Below are positions 46,781-57,460 of a DNA stretch of 64,000 bases, in pieces. The DNA lies in NCBI GenBank assembly GCA_002964805.2, contig PUDQ02000057.1, positions 682,001 to 746,000 of the forward strand. The letters run 5' to 3'. How positions within the stretch are numbered: position 1 is the stretch's first letter; every line of letters begins with the position of its first letter. The translations under genes and the position numbers were made by a program. Source of the stretch: Trametes villosa. Lineage: Eukaryota > Basidiomycota > Agaricomycetes > Polyporales > Polyporaceae. The notes below the pieces were generated by a model. That model saw only the letters and a program-made list of their open reading frames with translations. It was not told the origin of the DNA and searched no databases.

Positions 46781-47252
46781 AGGAGGCGAAGCGAGGCTTG
46801 CGGCGGTGGTCGAGGTGGGATCGCAGAATCAGCGGGACAGCACGTTTCGGGGCATCACCACAGGACGAGCGAGGAGATAGCGACTCGGAGGACGTCTATG
46901 TTTGCGCGCAAAAGCGACCGAGGGGGGCCATGCTCGAGGGTGAACACAACGCCTCATGACCATGTCTCGGCGCAAGTGCCCATTTTGAAGATGCTGTGTC
47001 TTCCAGCGCAGCGCTCGCGCGGAGCTTCCGCACTCCGGTCGGCGGTGATTGTTCTGATCCTGCATGCTGTAGCCGGGTTTCGTGAGAGTCGCGAAACCAG
47101 TACGAGACACCAGAATATATGGATGTGGTACTATGGTCGAGCACAGAGGAGACAAACAAGTAGTGCGAGATGGAATGAAGCAGAGACGCGCGCACACACT
47201 CGAGCGCCCTCGAGCGCCTCAAAAGGGTTGAACGTCACTTCATCCCACCACC
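45744..47252. repeat. Tandem segmental duplication, partial unit 3 (about 1.5 kb)
   Basis: The segment repeats the first 1.5 kb of units 1 and 2 (DUF6533 exons 7-1 and upstream DNA). Similarity ends near 47252, just after the shared stretch TTCATCCCACCA. It has more small indels than the other copies, for example around 46783 and 46880. Confidence 0.88.
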
Positions 47253-47502
47253 TGGTCACGCCCGCAACTCTTTGGAGCTTTGACATAAAATTCCATTATC
47301 ATGCCGAATGGCCGCCTGACTTGTACATCTACCGACTACTCGATTTATGTCAAACCAGGTTAGCTATTTGACTGTCAACAAGCTCGAGGGCCGGTATCTC
47401 GAGACGGATGCGACTAGGTCAGCTCGATGTTCCTGACACTAACAGGCCTCGCACAGATACATAACTTGAACGTACCATATCGCATCGCCATGAGCACACA
47501 CC
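46781..47502. other. End of the duplicated array and spacer
   Basis: To 47252 this is duplicated upstream DNA of the DUF6533 gene; beyond that it is unique sequence up to the stop of copy F. No gene seen. Confidence 0.45.
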
Positions 47503-48932
47503 CTATCCTCGATACGAAGGGGGCGCCTCCGGGAAGAGCTGCTCCCCAAGCTGCTCCCGCAACGCGGACACCTCGTTGCGGAGCGCCGCGAGCATGGACG
47601 CCATGCGTTCCTTGACCTCAGACAGCTCTACTGCGCCCGCAATACCGCCGGAGTCACAGGCTCGCCCATCGCGAAGTTCGTCGAGTTGGGCCTGCAGTGA
47701 TCGGATTTGCTGTGCCAGGGAAGGAAGCCTCTTTCTCTGCGCGTTCACCATGTCGTCTGGTGCATCGGGCGAATCCTCGGGAGTCGACGAGAGCTGATTG
47801 GAGGACGAGGCGTAGGGTAGCGATGCTGTCGCGCCCTTGTGAGAACCTTACTGTGGAGAACGAAGAGAGATGATCGCGTACCCTGTGACCGCGAAAGCGT
47901 GAGCTTACGTGCAATGCTCAGCTTGGTCTCCCCCAGGAGTCGGTGTGGTGAGGCGGCCCTCTTGGCCCGATGTGTGTAGGATCGGCAGAGAAAAAGGAAG
48001 GCGAGTAGTGCGAGTAGAATGAGCCCTGCGCCGCCGACAGTACCTCCCACGATAGCGACGGTATGAGATGGCGAAGTCGGCGATGTGGATAGCGAGGTTG
48101 TTGGCGGACTTGCGCGTGACGACTGTAAGGGCCAGGCCGTCTCTGCAAGGCCCGAAGACGGTGAAGGGGGATTATTCGAAGTCGGGCTCGGCGCTGTCGT
48201 CGCAGCATGCGTGTCCGCCGATGTCGGGGACGAGGATTGGGGTATCGCCGAGGGATGCTGAGCAGATGGATTGAGGGAGTGCTGAGGTGAGGATGGAAGT
48301 GCCGCCTGAGAGGAATTCGCCGAAGATGGCTGCTGGGTACCGTCCTCCGTCGTGTACACGATGTAGTCGAAGAGCACAATAGACGGCGCATCCGCACCGG
48401 CCGCAACCACCTGGAGGGAATGCTGTCCGTGCGGCAAAGAGGCGTTACCATACACCAGCAAGCCGTACGAGATATTCGGCGTCGCGCCTGAGGGTAGAGC
48501 GCTCGGCGCGTGTTGAAACGTGCCGACGAGCTCGTCGTCAATGTGGAACGCGAGGATCGTGGGGGGCGTCCCTGCCGTGGGATCGACGGCGAGCACAAGG
48601 ATGTTGAAGACATAGACGGCCGACCCCGTGAACCCGATCTCCACGACGTTGTCCGGGTCGCCGGGCCTCAATGTAGTGTCGCTCCAGGTCCCGTCGAATG
48701 TTTGGCTCGGATCGATAACGCCGGGATGAAACTTGCACCCAGTACACGTCTGTCCTTCTTGCCATGCACCAGGCGCGTAAGTTGCGTGCGCGCCGGTCAC
48801 GCTGTCTCCGTTCTGGTCGTCGATGGTACGGTTCACGAGAATGCCAGCGACCGCTGCCCCTCGAAGGAGCAAGAGCAGGACCACCGACACCGTAGAGTGA
48901 AGCAAAGCCTGTAGGGATCCGAGCACGGTCAT
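47503..48932 (-). CDS. Receptor-like transmembrane protein, copy F
   Basis: Minus-strand exons 48932-47882 and 47825-47503 give 457 residues. I chose the ATG at 48932 over the one at 49040 because it gives a proper signal peptide (MTVLGSLQALLHSTVSVVLL) and is the start conserved in copy G. The ectodomain has LVNRTIDDQNGDSVTGA, GQTCTGCKFHPGVID and FDGTWSDTT; a Ser/Thr/Pro stalk leads to the helix IVGGTVGGAGLILLALLAFL. The 56-bp phase-1 intron is at the family position. The tail forms a coiled coil (LAQQIRSLQAQLDELRDG) and ends APPSYRG. It is closest to copy G, with which it shares promoter sequence, so the two arose by a local duplication of about 3.2 kb. Confidence 0.87.
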
Positions 48933-49589
48933 CTTGCCGCTCGGCTCGCCGGTAGGTGACAGGAGAAGGGAGCGCGAAGGACTGTGGGGTGGGCTGGAGT
49001 CAGTGGTTGGCTTGTTATCAGGGTTGGGATAGGTATTCATCCCTCGGGTGCCTGCGACGCCATCTGCCTTTCTAAGTTTTCCTAATTTCAGTCATTGCAT
49101 TCTTGATATGATACATATGAAAAATTGCGCACCTCAAGCCCTCACTATCACCTAGGGTCGTCTGGGCAACGCCTGCCCCTCAGGTTAACCCTAGTGTGCC
49201 GAACTCAACCTCGACCATAGTGGTGTTCAGTGGTTGCGGCTATGACCCCTGTGCCCACGACACTCGGGTTTCCGTGACGGCGTTTGACTGGGTAACATTG
49301 TACAAAATGAGGCCGCCCGCAGAGCGGTCCCTTCTACGATGATATCAGATGGTTGCCCTGAGTATACTTGTACCTTCATGCGAGCGGACGGATCCTTACT
49401 GTAAATTTGTCGCAAGATGAGCGCAACTACCGGACGGATTGCTGAAGGACTGACCACTATTTAAGCCGGCGGATCGCTCACCGGCGGACAGTCTTCGGGG
49501 ATGATAGGGTGAGAGCCGCGATGGCGAAGGGGAGTAACATACTCCGGCCCTCGACATTCTCAGACGTCGATGATGGCAGCCCGAGCGGC
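48933..49589 (-). promoter_or_regulatory. Promoter region of copy F, duplicated upstream of copy G
   Basis: Sequence from about 48933 to 49545 recurs upstream of copy G (52163-52810). Two blocks are almost unchanged: GGTAACATTGTACAAAA at 49291 and GATGATATCAGAT at 49338. They lie about 359 and 406 bases before the start codon, against 361 and 412 in copy G. No other gene is seen here. Confidence 0.5.
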
Positions 49590-49838
49590 GCCGCCACCGC
49601 ATACTCACCCAGGTTTGCCTACAGCGCAGCCATCTCGCCCCAAAACGCAGCGAGCACGGCGAGCAGGGTGGACAGGCTCCGTTCCTCCCGACGAGCTATC
49701 CGAGTTCGCGCCTCGCTTGGCGCGGATCTCGTCGACCTGCGCTTGCAGACGTTAGATCTGCTGTGCCAGGTGAGCGGAGTGCTCGGTTGGGGACGCGGCG
49801 GCGACGGGCTCGTACGCAGCAACGGGTCCCCCATGTAG
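49590..49838 (-). pseudogene. Relic of the coiled-coil exon of another receptor-like copy
   Basis: On the minus strand the sequence reads ERSLSTLLAVLAAFWGEMAAL, one residue per codon, and after an in-frame TAG continues ANLGEYAVAAPLGLPSS. This matches LAALRGEMAALRADLGE followed by LELPPSY in copies A and D. A preceding stretch resembles the start of the coil. No ectodomain, helix or PPxY remains. It lies between copies F and G in their orientation, so it is what is left of a third member of the minus-strand group. Confidence 0.65.
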
Positions 49839-50676
49839 TGAAAGCGACCGACTCGTCGTGGTGGAGAAGAGGATAAAGCCGTGGGAAAATGTATACACAG
49901 GCGTGCCGGACTATGTACGAGCTCCCGCCGCAGACTAGTACTCAGACTCTCACAACACCCCAGTTAGAAATGGGTCCGTCAATCTCCGGAAGTATACGGC
50001 ACGCTATGCAGTTAGCGGAGCCGCCACGCGCCGTACTATGCCAATATCCGCGAGCGTCTAGTTTTCTCCGCCTTTCTCTGCACGAATGTAATGTACCTCC
50101 CACATGCGCCCCCTGCACGGCCATTTTGGCGTGCCATACAGCCCTCCGTAATGTATGTAGTGTTCGGAATGAGATGTGCACTGCACGTGCGGACGCGCAC
50201 ACGTCGGTGTGCAGCCAGCACTTTCCTTTTGCTTCCACCGACTCGGAGTGTGTGGAATGAAGCAGAGACGCGCGCTCACACTCAGGTGCCCCGGAAAGTC
50301 ACCTCATCCTGCCACCCAAGCCGCCCGAAGAACTTGACCATCTAACGGCCGCTGCACTATCATTTAACCAGGCCTTTCTACTCAAGTACTCATCTAGGCA
50401 GCCATGTCCCGTTTTAACCGCAGAAAATGACGCAAGGGCCGAGTCCCTTCCCGAGAAAGCACAATGCAAGCCCCATAGCCAAACGGGTTTACAGGCGCAT
50501 TGCCGAAGAACCTCGGCGGGGATAACATAGCAGCCAGAGCTTGTGTAGCTTGAGAGCACCTACTGTGGAGAAGGGCCGGTACCTGGAGATGCAACTGAGT
50601 CAGTTTAGATTGCACCCAACAACCCCTCGCGCGGACGGTAGTAGACTACGGAGCATCGAAACATACACCTACAGTA
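49839..50676. other. Intergenic between relic and copy G
   Basis: No gene. At about 50250-50320 a short stretch (TGGAATGAAGCAGAGACGCG and flanks) matches the upstream DNA of DUF6533 copy 3 near 47165-47250, so a fragment of the segmental duplication may have landed here. Confidence 0.4.
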
Positions 50677-52162
50677 CTATCCTCGATATAAAGGCGGTGG
50701 CTCCAGTGGCGTGAGGATATGCCCACCGAGCTCTTCTCGCAGCGCAGACATCTCGTTTCGCAGCGCGGCGAGCACGGACGACAGGTTTTGCTCCGCCTCG
50801 GACGGCTCCGCGGTACCTGATGCTTCATCGCCATGGGCATTTCGCACATCGCGAAGCTCGTCCACCTGGGCCTGCAGTGATCGGATGTGTCGCCCGAGGG
50901 AGGCAAACCTTTCGTTCTCAGTGCTTGCAGCACCGTGCGGCACATCGGACGGATCGTCTGGAGCCTTCGACGGGAGCTGGGCAGGAGGTGAAGCGGAGGA
51001 TGATTGTGATGCTATTGAACGCTTGTGAGCACCCCACAAAAACGAGGGGATAAAATTGCGCACCCTCTGACGGCGAAACCGCGAGCTTGCGTAGGCTTCG
51101 GGGCTTCTTTCTTAAGAATCGATGGGATGGGGCAACCTTGCGGGCCAGATGTGTATGGGATCGTCGGATCAGAACGAACACGACCAGCGCGAGGAAGATG
51201 AGCCCTGCCCCGCCGACAGTACCGCCCACGATAGCCGCGGCATGAGACGGATGAGTCTGTTGCGCGGTTGGGGGTTGCGAAGCAGTTGTGACGGGAGAGG
51301 CGAGAGGCCTCGAAGTCGAAGCAACGGGGGCTGCAGAAAGGAAGGACGTCTCCGAGGGTTGTGCGGGTGGGGCCGTTCCTGTAAGGCTCGTTGAAGACGA
51401 GAAAGAGGAATGTGACAGAGTCAACGCCGACATTGTCGTCGGAGAGTGCATGCCCGTCGATGGGGCCTGGGGTCTTGCCGAAAGACGCTGGGTAGACAGG
51501 TTGAGGGACGGTTGAAATGAGGAGGAAGATGTGGCCTGGGAGGGCTCGGCCGAGGACGACTCCTGGGTATCGTCTTCCGTCGTGTACACAATGTAGTCAA
51601 AGAGCACGATAGACGGCGCATCTTGCCCTGGCGCGACCATCTGGAGGGAATGCTGTCCATGCGGCAAAGAGGCATTGCCGTACACTAGCACCCCGTACAA
51701 AATATGCGGCTCCGCGCCCGAGTGGAGTGCGAGCGGTACATGGCGGAACGCGCCGACGAGCTCGTTGTTGATGTAGAACTCGAGGATCGTGGGGGGTGTC
51801 CCTGCCGCGGGATCATTGGCGTCCACGATGATGTTGTAGACATAGACGGCGGTCCCCGTGAAGCCGACCTCGACGCCGTTGTCCGGGTTGCCGGGCTTCA
51901 GGGTGGTGTCGCTCCATGTCCCGTCGAAAGTTTGGCTCGGATCGATAATACCGGGATGGAAATTACACCCAGTACACGTTTGTCCTTCTTGCCATGCACC
52001 GGGAGCGTAAGTCGCGTGCACGCCGGTTATGCTGTCACCGTTCTGGTCGTCGATTGTGCGATTGACGAGGATGCCGGAGACTGCAACCCCTCGGAGGAGC
52101 AAGAGAATGGCAGCTGACGCTGTAGAGTGAAGCAAGGCCTGTTGGGATCCAAGGGCGGTCAT
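50677..52162 (-). CDS. Receptor-like transmembrane protein, copy G
   Basis: Minus-strand exons 52162-51064 and 51011-50677 give 477 residues. Signal peptide (about 1-30), LVNRTIDDQNGDSITGV, GQTCTGCNFHPGIID, FDGTWSDTTLKPG, FTGTAVYVYNIIV and IVLFDYIVYTTEDD. The Ser/Thr stalk is longer than in copy F. The membrane helix is IVGGTVGGAGLIFLALVVFV and the family intron (52 bp) is in place. The coiled coil (SLGRHIRSLQAQVDELRDV) leads to a C-terminal PPPLYRG, which still satisfies PPxY. All landmarks of a working protein are present. Confidence 0.87.
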
Positions 52163-55064
52163 CTTGCTGCTCGGCTCGCCGGTAGGTGGCAGGAGAAGGG
52201 AACACGAAGAACCGCAGGGTGGGCTGTAGTCAGTGGTTGGCTTGTTATTAGGGTTGAGATCGGTATTCGTCCCTCAGGTACGTGCGGCGCCATCTGCCTT
52301 TCGAAGCTCTTCTAAATTCAGCCATCGCATTCTTGATACGATACATTTGAAAAACCGCGCACCTCAGGCCCTCACTATCAGCTAGACTCCTCTGAGCAAA
52401 GCCTGCCCCTCAGGTTAACGCCAGTGTGTCGAACTCACCCTTGACTACAGTGGCATGCAACGGTCGCAACTGATCCCCTGTGGCCCAAGCAAGGCTCAGG
52501 TTTCCGCGACGGCGCTTGACTCGGTAACATTGTACAAAAGGTGGCTGCTCGCGCGCAGAGCGGTCCCTTCTAAGATGATATCAGATGGTCGCCCTGAGAA
52601 TACTTGCACGCTCATGAGAGCAGACGGATCTTTACTAAAGTTCATCGCAAGATGAGCGCAACCACCAGACAAAGTGCTGACAGACTCACCGCTATGGGAA
52701 GCCGGCGTATCGTTTCCCCGACAATTTCCAGGGGCACTATTTGTAGTATTAGGCAGATTGAGCTGGGCGCGATGGCAAACGGGAGTAGTATACGTGCGGC
52801 TTCCGACATTGTCACAAGGTTATACTAATATGCTTTCCTGAATTGAAACACGTCGTTCAGTACGCAACTGACAGCTTGCGAGCTCACCGTGTCACCGTTC
52901 ATGCGCCTGCGACGGTGGTAATTCAAGCTCAAGTGGCGAGAGCCCTGCATATCCAGAGACTCGCCATGATGCATGATATATCGTGTGGCCGAAAGTGTTC
53001 GGCAGTCGCCGCGATTGGCCGCGTGTTTTCGAGTTTTGGGTGAAAGAGACGCCCAGAAAGCATCCTTCGAGCCTCGAGGCGTCCACCACCACGGTCAACT
53101 GCTAACGCTCGTTCTTGTATCCAGCTCGTCCCAGAAACCTGAACCACTTGTATGAGGCATGGTGCTCAATGACTTCATCAAAATATACCAAACTGCTTGA
53201 AGACGTGCTCTATAGAAGAAGAATATTTTGTGGACGTCGAGACGGGATCTATGGGCCCCTACCTGCTGCACGACATATCGCAAGGTCAGTATCAGTGAAC
53301 TGCTGCGTTCTGACTATGACAATAGCGCCGTTGCCTCTTGAGGCTCATTCCGTTCAAGCCATGGTCTGAGCGTGGCACGAACTCAGCGCGCAAGTAAGGC
53401 GGCTTTGTCAAGACACTGACAGGAGTCACTACTTCGATGCTGCGAGCGTTACACATTGCTCCCGACGAGGATCTCACGTACGTACACCACTCCGCCTCTT
53501 GGGTACATGCTTATGAGACTGTCATACTCAGCGTGTGCCTCGCGTACAGACACCGGGACATATGTTCTTCCCTTTGTGCTGATGTACCTGTATGCGTCCC
53601 ACCGACACCGCCTCCTCGGTCACACTGCTTCAAAATAAACCACACCTTGACCAATGATTCGCACCTCTTGTGCCTAGTCACTGCTATCGTCAAGTCCTGT
53701 GCGAAGCAGCGATCACGGAGGATCCGGCCGATGCAACTGGGATGGCGACACCGTCTGCCGGGCGATGGGTGTGACCAGATGAGCTACTCTCAGACGTGGA
53801 GGCTACATCCACTGAGCTCGGTAGGTGTTATAGTGTCGCTATATGCTTGGCTGAGAGGAAAGCTGACATTGCGACAGACAACGTATGTCTCTGACATTTT
53901 AGCGCGTTCGTGGCGCTCGTATATGGCCCGCTCTATCTCCATTGCCGCTACACATCGGTCTGGTGGCCCGACCATGATGCACGAGGCTTCGGCGCTGACA
54001 TTTGCAACCTTCTTGTGCTGGTGTCTCATACTACTTTGGTAACGACGACGCAATGAATGCTCCGGGTTTACGTCTCTAGGATCGCGGTCGAAATTTTACG
54101 AAGGACAAGGACTATCGACATCTCGTTACTGTACCTTACACATGCAACACTCGCATCGCGCTAAGGTGGATCGTTCTACATCAGGATATCGTCTGAGTAA
54201 GTCAAAGCGCTCTCCTCATCGCGTCTCGGCTCCTCTGCTCACTTCTGCAGATGGGAAGAGCATGACTACACGCGTTCGGCACAAGACCAGTATGCACCCC
54301 TCTTCCGTCGGGACCACCCGCTGCCAGGGGCACTTTCGGTCTTCTCTTCTGCGCAGCTCGCCAAGGCCCATCCTTGTCGGACTCTACGTCTATCGGGACG
54401 CCTTCGCAGGCAGCTCCGAGTCTATCCAGGACCGATCCTTCATGCCGCTACCCCATGACGGACAGGAAGCCCAGGCCCTTCCCACGGCACCAGTCATCCG
54501 GTAAGCCTATCAACTTCTCGGACACACTCCCCGGCCTCGCCTCATACTCTCTTCCCGCTCCCAGCGTGCAAAGTGCTGCGGCCCACCAGGTACAGCCCTC
54601 ACCGTTCTCTCGCCCACGGCGCGCGGGGGTTATCAGATAGTTCCCAAATCTGATAAGATGAAACGCGGACGCCCTCCCGCTCCCACCGTGTCAATCAAGC
54701 TGCCCCAGGGGAGGAGAAGCGCCACGAAGCCGCCAACTCCGCCAGGTGCGCATCTGCCTCGCCCTTCCGTCCTTCGCTGCATTCTCACCAGACAGCCGGG
54801 CGCACATCAGCCCTTCTCCCCGCGCGCCCTCGGCGTGCCGCGTCCCCCCACCTGCGCTCTCACGTCCGCGCCCCCGCATGGCAGCACGCCTGCCCGTCTC
54901 CCAGGGGGCGTGTCGTGCCGCGCGGGCGGCCGCCCCAATGCAGCTCTGGTGTCCCACCCGCTATCTGATAAGATGAGCGGGGGCGACGGGAGGGAGGGCT
55001 TCTCGCTGCACTGCACCCCCTCCATCTGGCGCAACGTGCTCTCCCAGCTGAGCCCATACATCGG
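52163..55064. other. Long spacer with promoter of copy G and unresolved coding-like pieces
   Basis: 52163-52810 is the promoter region of copy G, duplicated from or to copy F. Between 53436 and 54502 several plus-strand stretches look coding in different frames, for example FVALVYGPLYLHCRYTSVWW near 53907 and HDYTRSAQDQYAPLF near 54260, separated by plausible splice sites. I could not assemble them into one gene and recognise no family; a decayed multi-exon membrane-protein gene would fit. The last 450 bases hold GATA-type sites of the next gene. Confidence 0.35.
54630..54656. promoter_or_regulatory. Inverted pair of GATA-factor sites upstream of the MFS gene
   Basis: TTATCAGAT and ATCTGATAA are perfect reverse complements, 9-bp arms with a 9-nt spacer. 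Each arm contains a TGATAA core as bound by fungal GATA factors of the AreA/Nit2 type. A third copy, ATCTGATAA, lies at 54963-54971, 93 bases before the start codon at 55065, within a 13-base word shared with the first pair. Binding is inference. Confidence 0.45.
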
Positions 55065-57460
55065 ATGTCCTTCCAGAGGCAGAACAGCGTGGAGAAGAAG
55101 GCGCCCGTCGACGAGCAGGAGAAGACCTCCGTCGATGTGCGGGACAACGGCTCGAGCCAGGGCGAGGAGCTCGCGTACAACGAGGGCGGTGCACCGTCGA
55201 AGCCCAAGCTGCCCTACTCCTGGCAGCTGGCGATGATCGTGTTGACGTGCTTGTGTACTTGTGAGTCTGTGTTGTCGGTTTGTGTGCTATGTTTTGCTGA
55301 GGGGCCGATACGACGCAGTCGGCAATCATTGGTCGAACGTGAGTACAAACTCTCCCCACCCTCGGGGACCTATCATTGACGACGAGGATACTGTAGGGTC
55401 TTATTGTGTTAGTGTACTTTCTGCCTGGGTAGGTCGTTAGCGACCTCTCACTCGAATCATCCGCAGGTCTCTCAAGACCACCATCATCAAGGAGACGCAC
55501 ATCAACAACTCGCAGTTTGCAACCCTAGTACGTCCTCGTGAACTACGCACAACACCCTCTGAGCTCACCCAAACACCGCCTATAGGTCGCCGTCACTAAC
55601 CTCGTCAGTACCCTCACCATACTTTCACGAGTACCCGCTCAACTCTCCCCTACAGGTCAACACCTTCCTATGCATCGGCCTCGGCTTCTACATCGACAAG
55701 CTCGGCGGGGCGCTGATGTCCGTCGTCCTCGCCGGCTTCCACCTCTCTGGCGCGGTGGTCATGTCGGGCGCCGCGACGAACCATCTCAACAGCTACCCGC
55801 TGCTCATCGTCGGCAAGGTGCTCGCGGCCATCGGCGACGGCTCCCTCGACAACGCCCAGCACCGGATCTTCTCGACCTACTTCGCGCCTGGGAAGGGCTT
55901 CGCGTTCTCCATCGGTGCGTTCTCTCTGTCTAGCTGTATATCTAGGCTCTAACGGCTTTCCTTCGACGTAGGTGCCATCTGGTATGTCGCCTCCCTCAGC
56001 ATGCGCATACAAGCAGTATCTCTGAACTAACCTTCCCCAGGTGCGTCGCGAACCTCGCCCAGTTCACCGGCCAATCCACCGCAAACGTGATCGCGACGAA
56101 CCTCGGCACGTACGCTTGGGCGCTCTGGATCTCGTCCGTCATCGCCGGGTTCTCCTTCGGCTGCGCGGTGACCGTCTTCTTCCTCGACCGCTACCTGCGC
56201 GCGCGCTACGACGTCACGGACCAGACGAGCGGCCGGCGGCACACGGGCGCGGTGCGCCGCGGGACGTTCAACATCGCGGCGATCCGCCACCTGCCGATGA
56301 CGTTCTGGCTCGTCGTCGCGTTTGCGGTGTTCGAGAACGCGGGCGTGCAGTCGTTTGTGTCGATCTCGACGTGAGTGGCGGGTAGCTTGTTTGACAGGGT
56401 GGCTGGATGCTGATGCGTGCGGGACGGTGTAGGCAATTTGCGCAGCAGCGGCTGAAGAAGGGCGCGGTCATTGGCGGCTGGGTTTCGAGCTTCTACCTGC
56501 TCCTCCCTGCTGGCCTGACGCCGTTCTTGGGCATCTACATCGACGTCTACGGGAAACGCATTGGCTTCCGTACGTCTGTTGTCTATTTTTCCATTCGTAA
56601 AGGCGGCTGACAGTCGTGGTGTGGCGTACTTAGTCTTCTTGTCTGGTCTTACCTTCCTGATCTCTATGCTCCTCCTCAAGTTCTCGCACTCGGTCGAGAC
56701 GTTCAGTGCGTGCAACGACAGCTGTTACGTATGGCCGAGCTAACGTGCGGTTACAATCTAGTTGCCGCGTATGTGTTCTACGCGCTGTCGCAGGCCGTGA
56801 CGCCTGCACCTCAGGTGGAGATCATCCGGAGCATCATCCCCGACCCTCAGTACTTCGCCACTGGGTAAGCCTTTCGCTTCCGCTGTCCAGGGACTTTCAC
56901 TGATATTTGCATTCGTAGCTTCGCAATCAAGAGTACGTTGCACTGTCATTTCTTGGTCACGTCTCGTCTCACTCACACTGTCCACAGAGTCCGTCGTCCA
57001 AGCGTCCATCGTGATCATCACCACCGCCGCCGGGCGCCTGCAAGACCTCTCGCCGACGGACTCGCTCGACCCCGCCGTGACGCTCTGGCTCGTCTACGCC
57101 TTCCTCTCCGTCGCGATCTCGGGCTTCATGCTGCTCATGTCCATCTACGCGCCGCACACGCTCCCCGCCGCGCGCCTCTCGCAGGTCGCGCCGCGCGACC
57201 TGCCCGCGGAGGTCGAGGCGCTCGCGCACGCGCGCGGGCTCGTCGTCGCGAAGCCGGACGCGGACGAGGTCGCAGATGGGGCGACGGAGCTGAAGCGCAA
57301 GGAGCGCGCGCTGAAGGCGCCCGTGCATCAGAGCGGCGCGCTGAGCTGGGCGTATCTGGCGATTGGACTCGGGATCATCTTCATTGGGTGGATCATGTTT
57401 GGGCTGGGCGTGAACTGGGGCGTGCATGGGAGCGTTGTTGCGGGCACTGTGGGGGAGTAG
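55065..57460 (+). CDS. Major facilitator transporter, MFSD1-like
   Basis: Exons 55065-55260, 55319-55338, 55397-55428, 55467-55527, 55586-55603, 55656-55914, 55972-55981, 56041-56370, 56433-56569, 56634-56705, 56762-56864, 56919-56932 and 56988-57460 give 574 residues. After a charged ~45-residue N-terminus comes TFGNHWSNGLIVLVYFLPG, then about twelve helices, with GLGFYIDKLGG as the MFS loop 2-3 motif, RIFSTYFAPGKGFAFSIG, and a C-terminal helix with no extension. This matches the MFSD1 group, whose animal member exports dipeptides from lysosomes; in the fungus a vacuolar or endosomal site is likely, by analogy only. Exons of 20, 18, 10 and 14 nt all keep phase, and the 10-nt one supplies the G-A-I-W junction. 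Possible GATA sites upstream suggest nitrogen control. Confidence 0.85.

Noticed and set aside
47745..49040. Copy F starting at 49040
   Set aside because: Would place 36 polar residues before the signal peptide; in copy G the corresponding frame is closed by a stop, so the start at 48932 is preferred.
54142..54504. 120-codon frame taken as a gene
   Set aside because: A different frame over the same DNA looks more protein-like, and neither has a consistent start.
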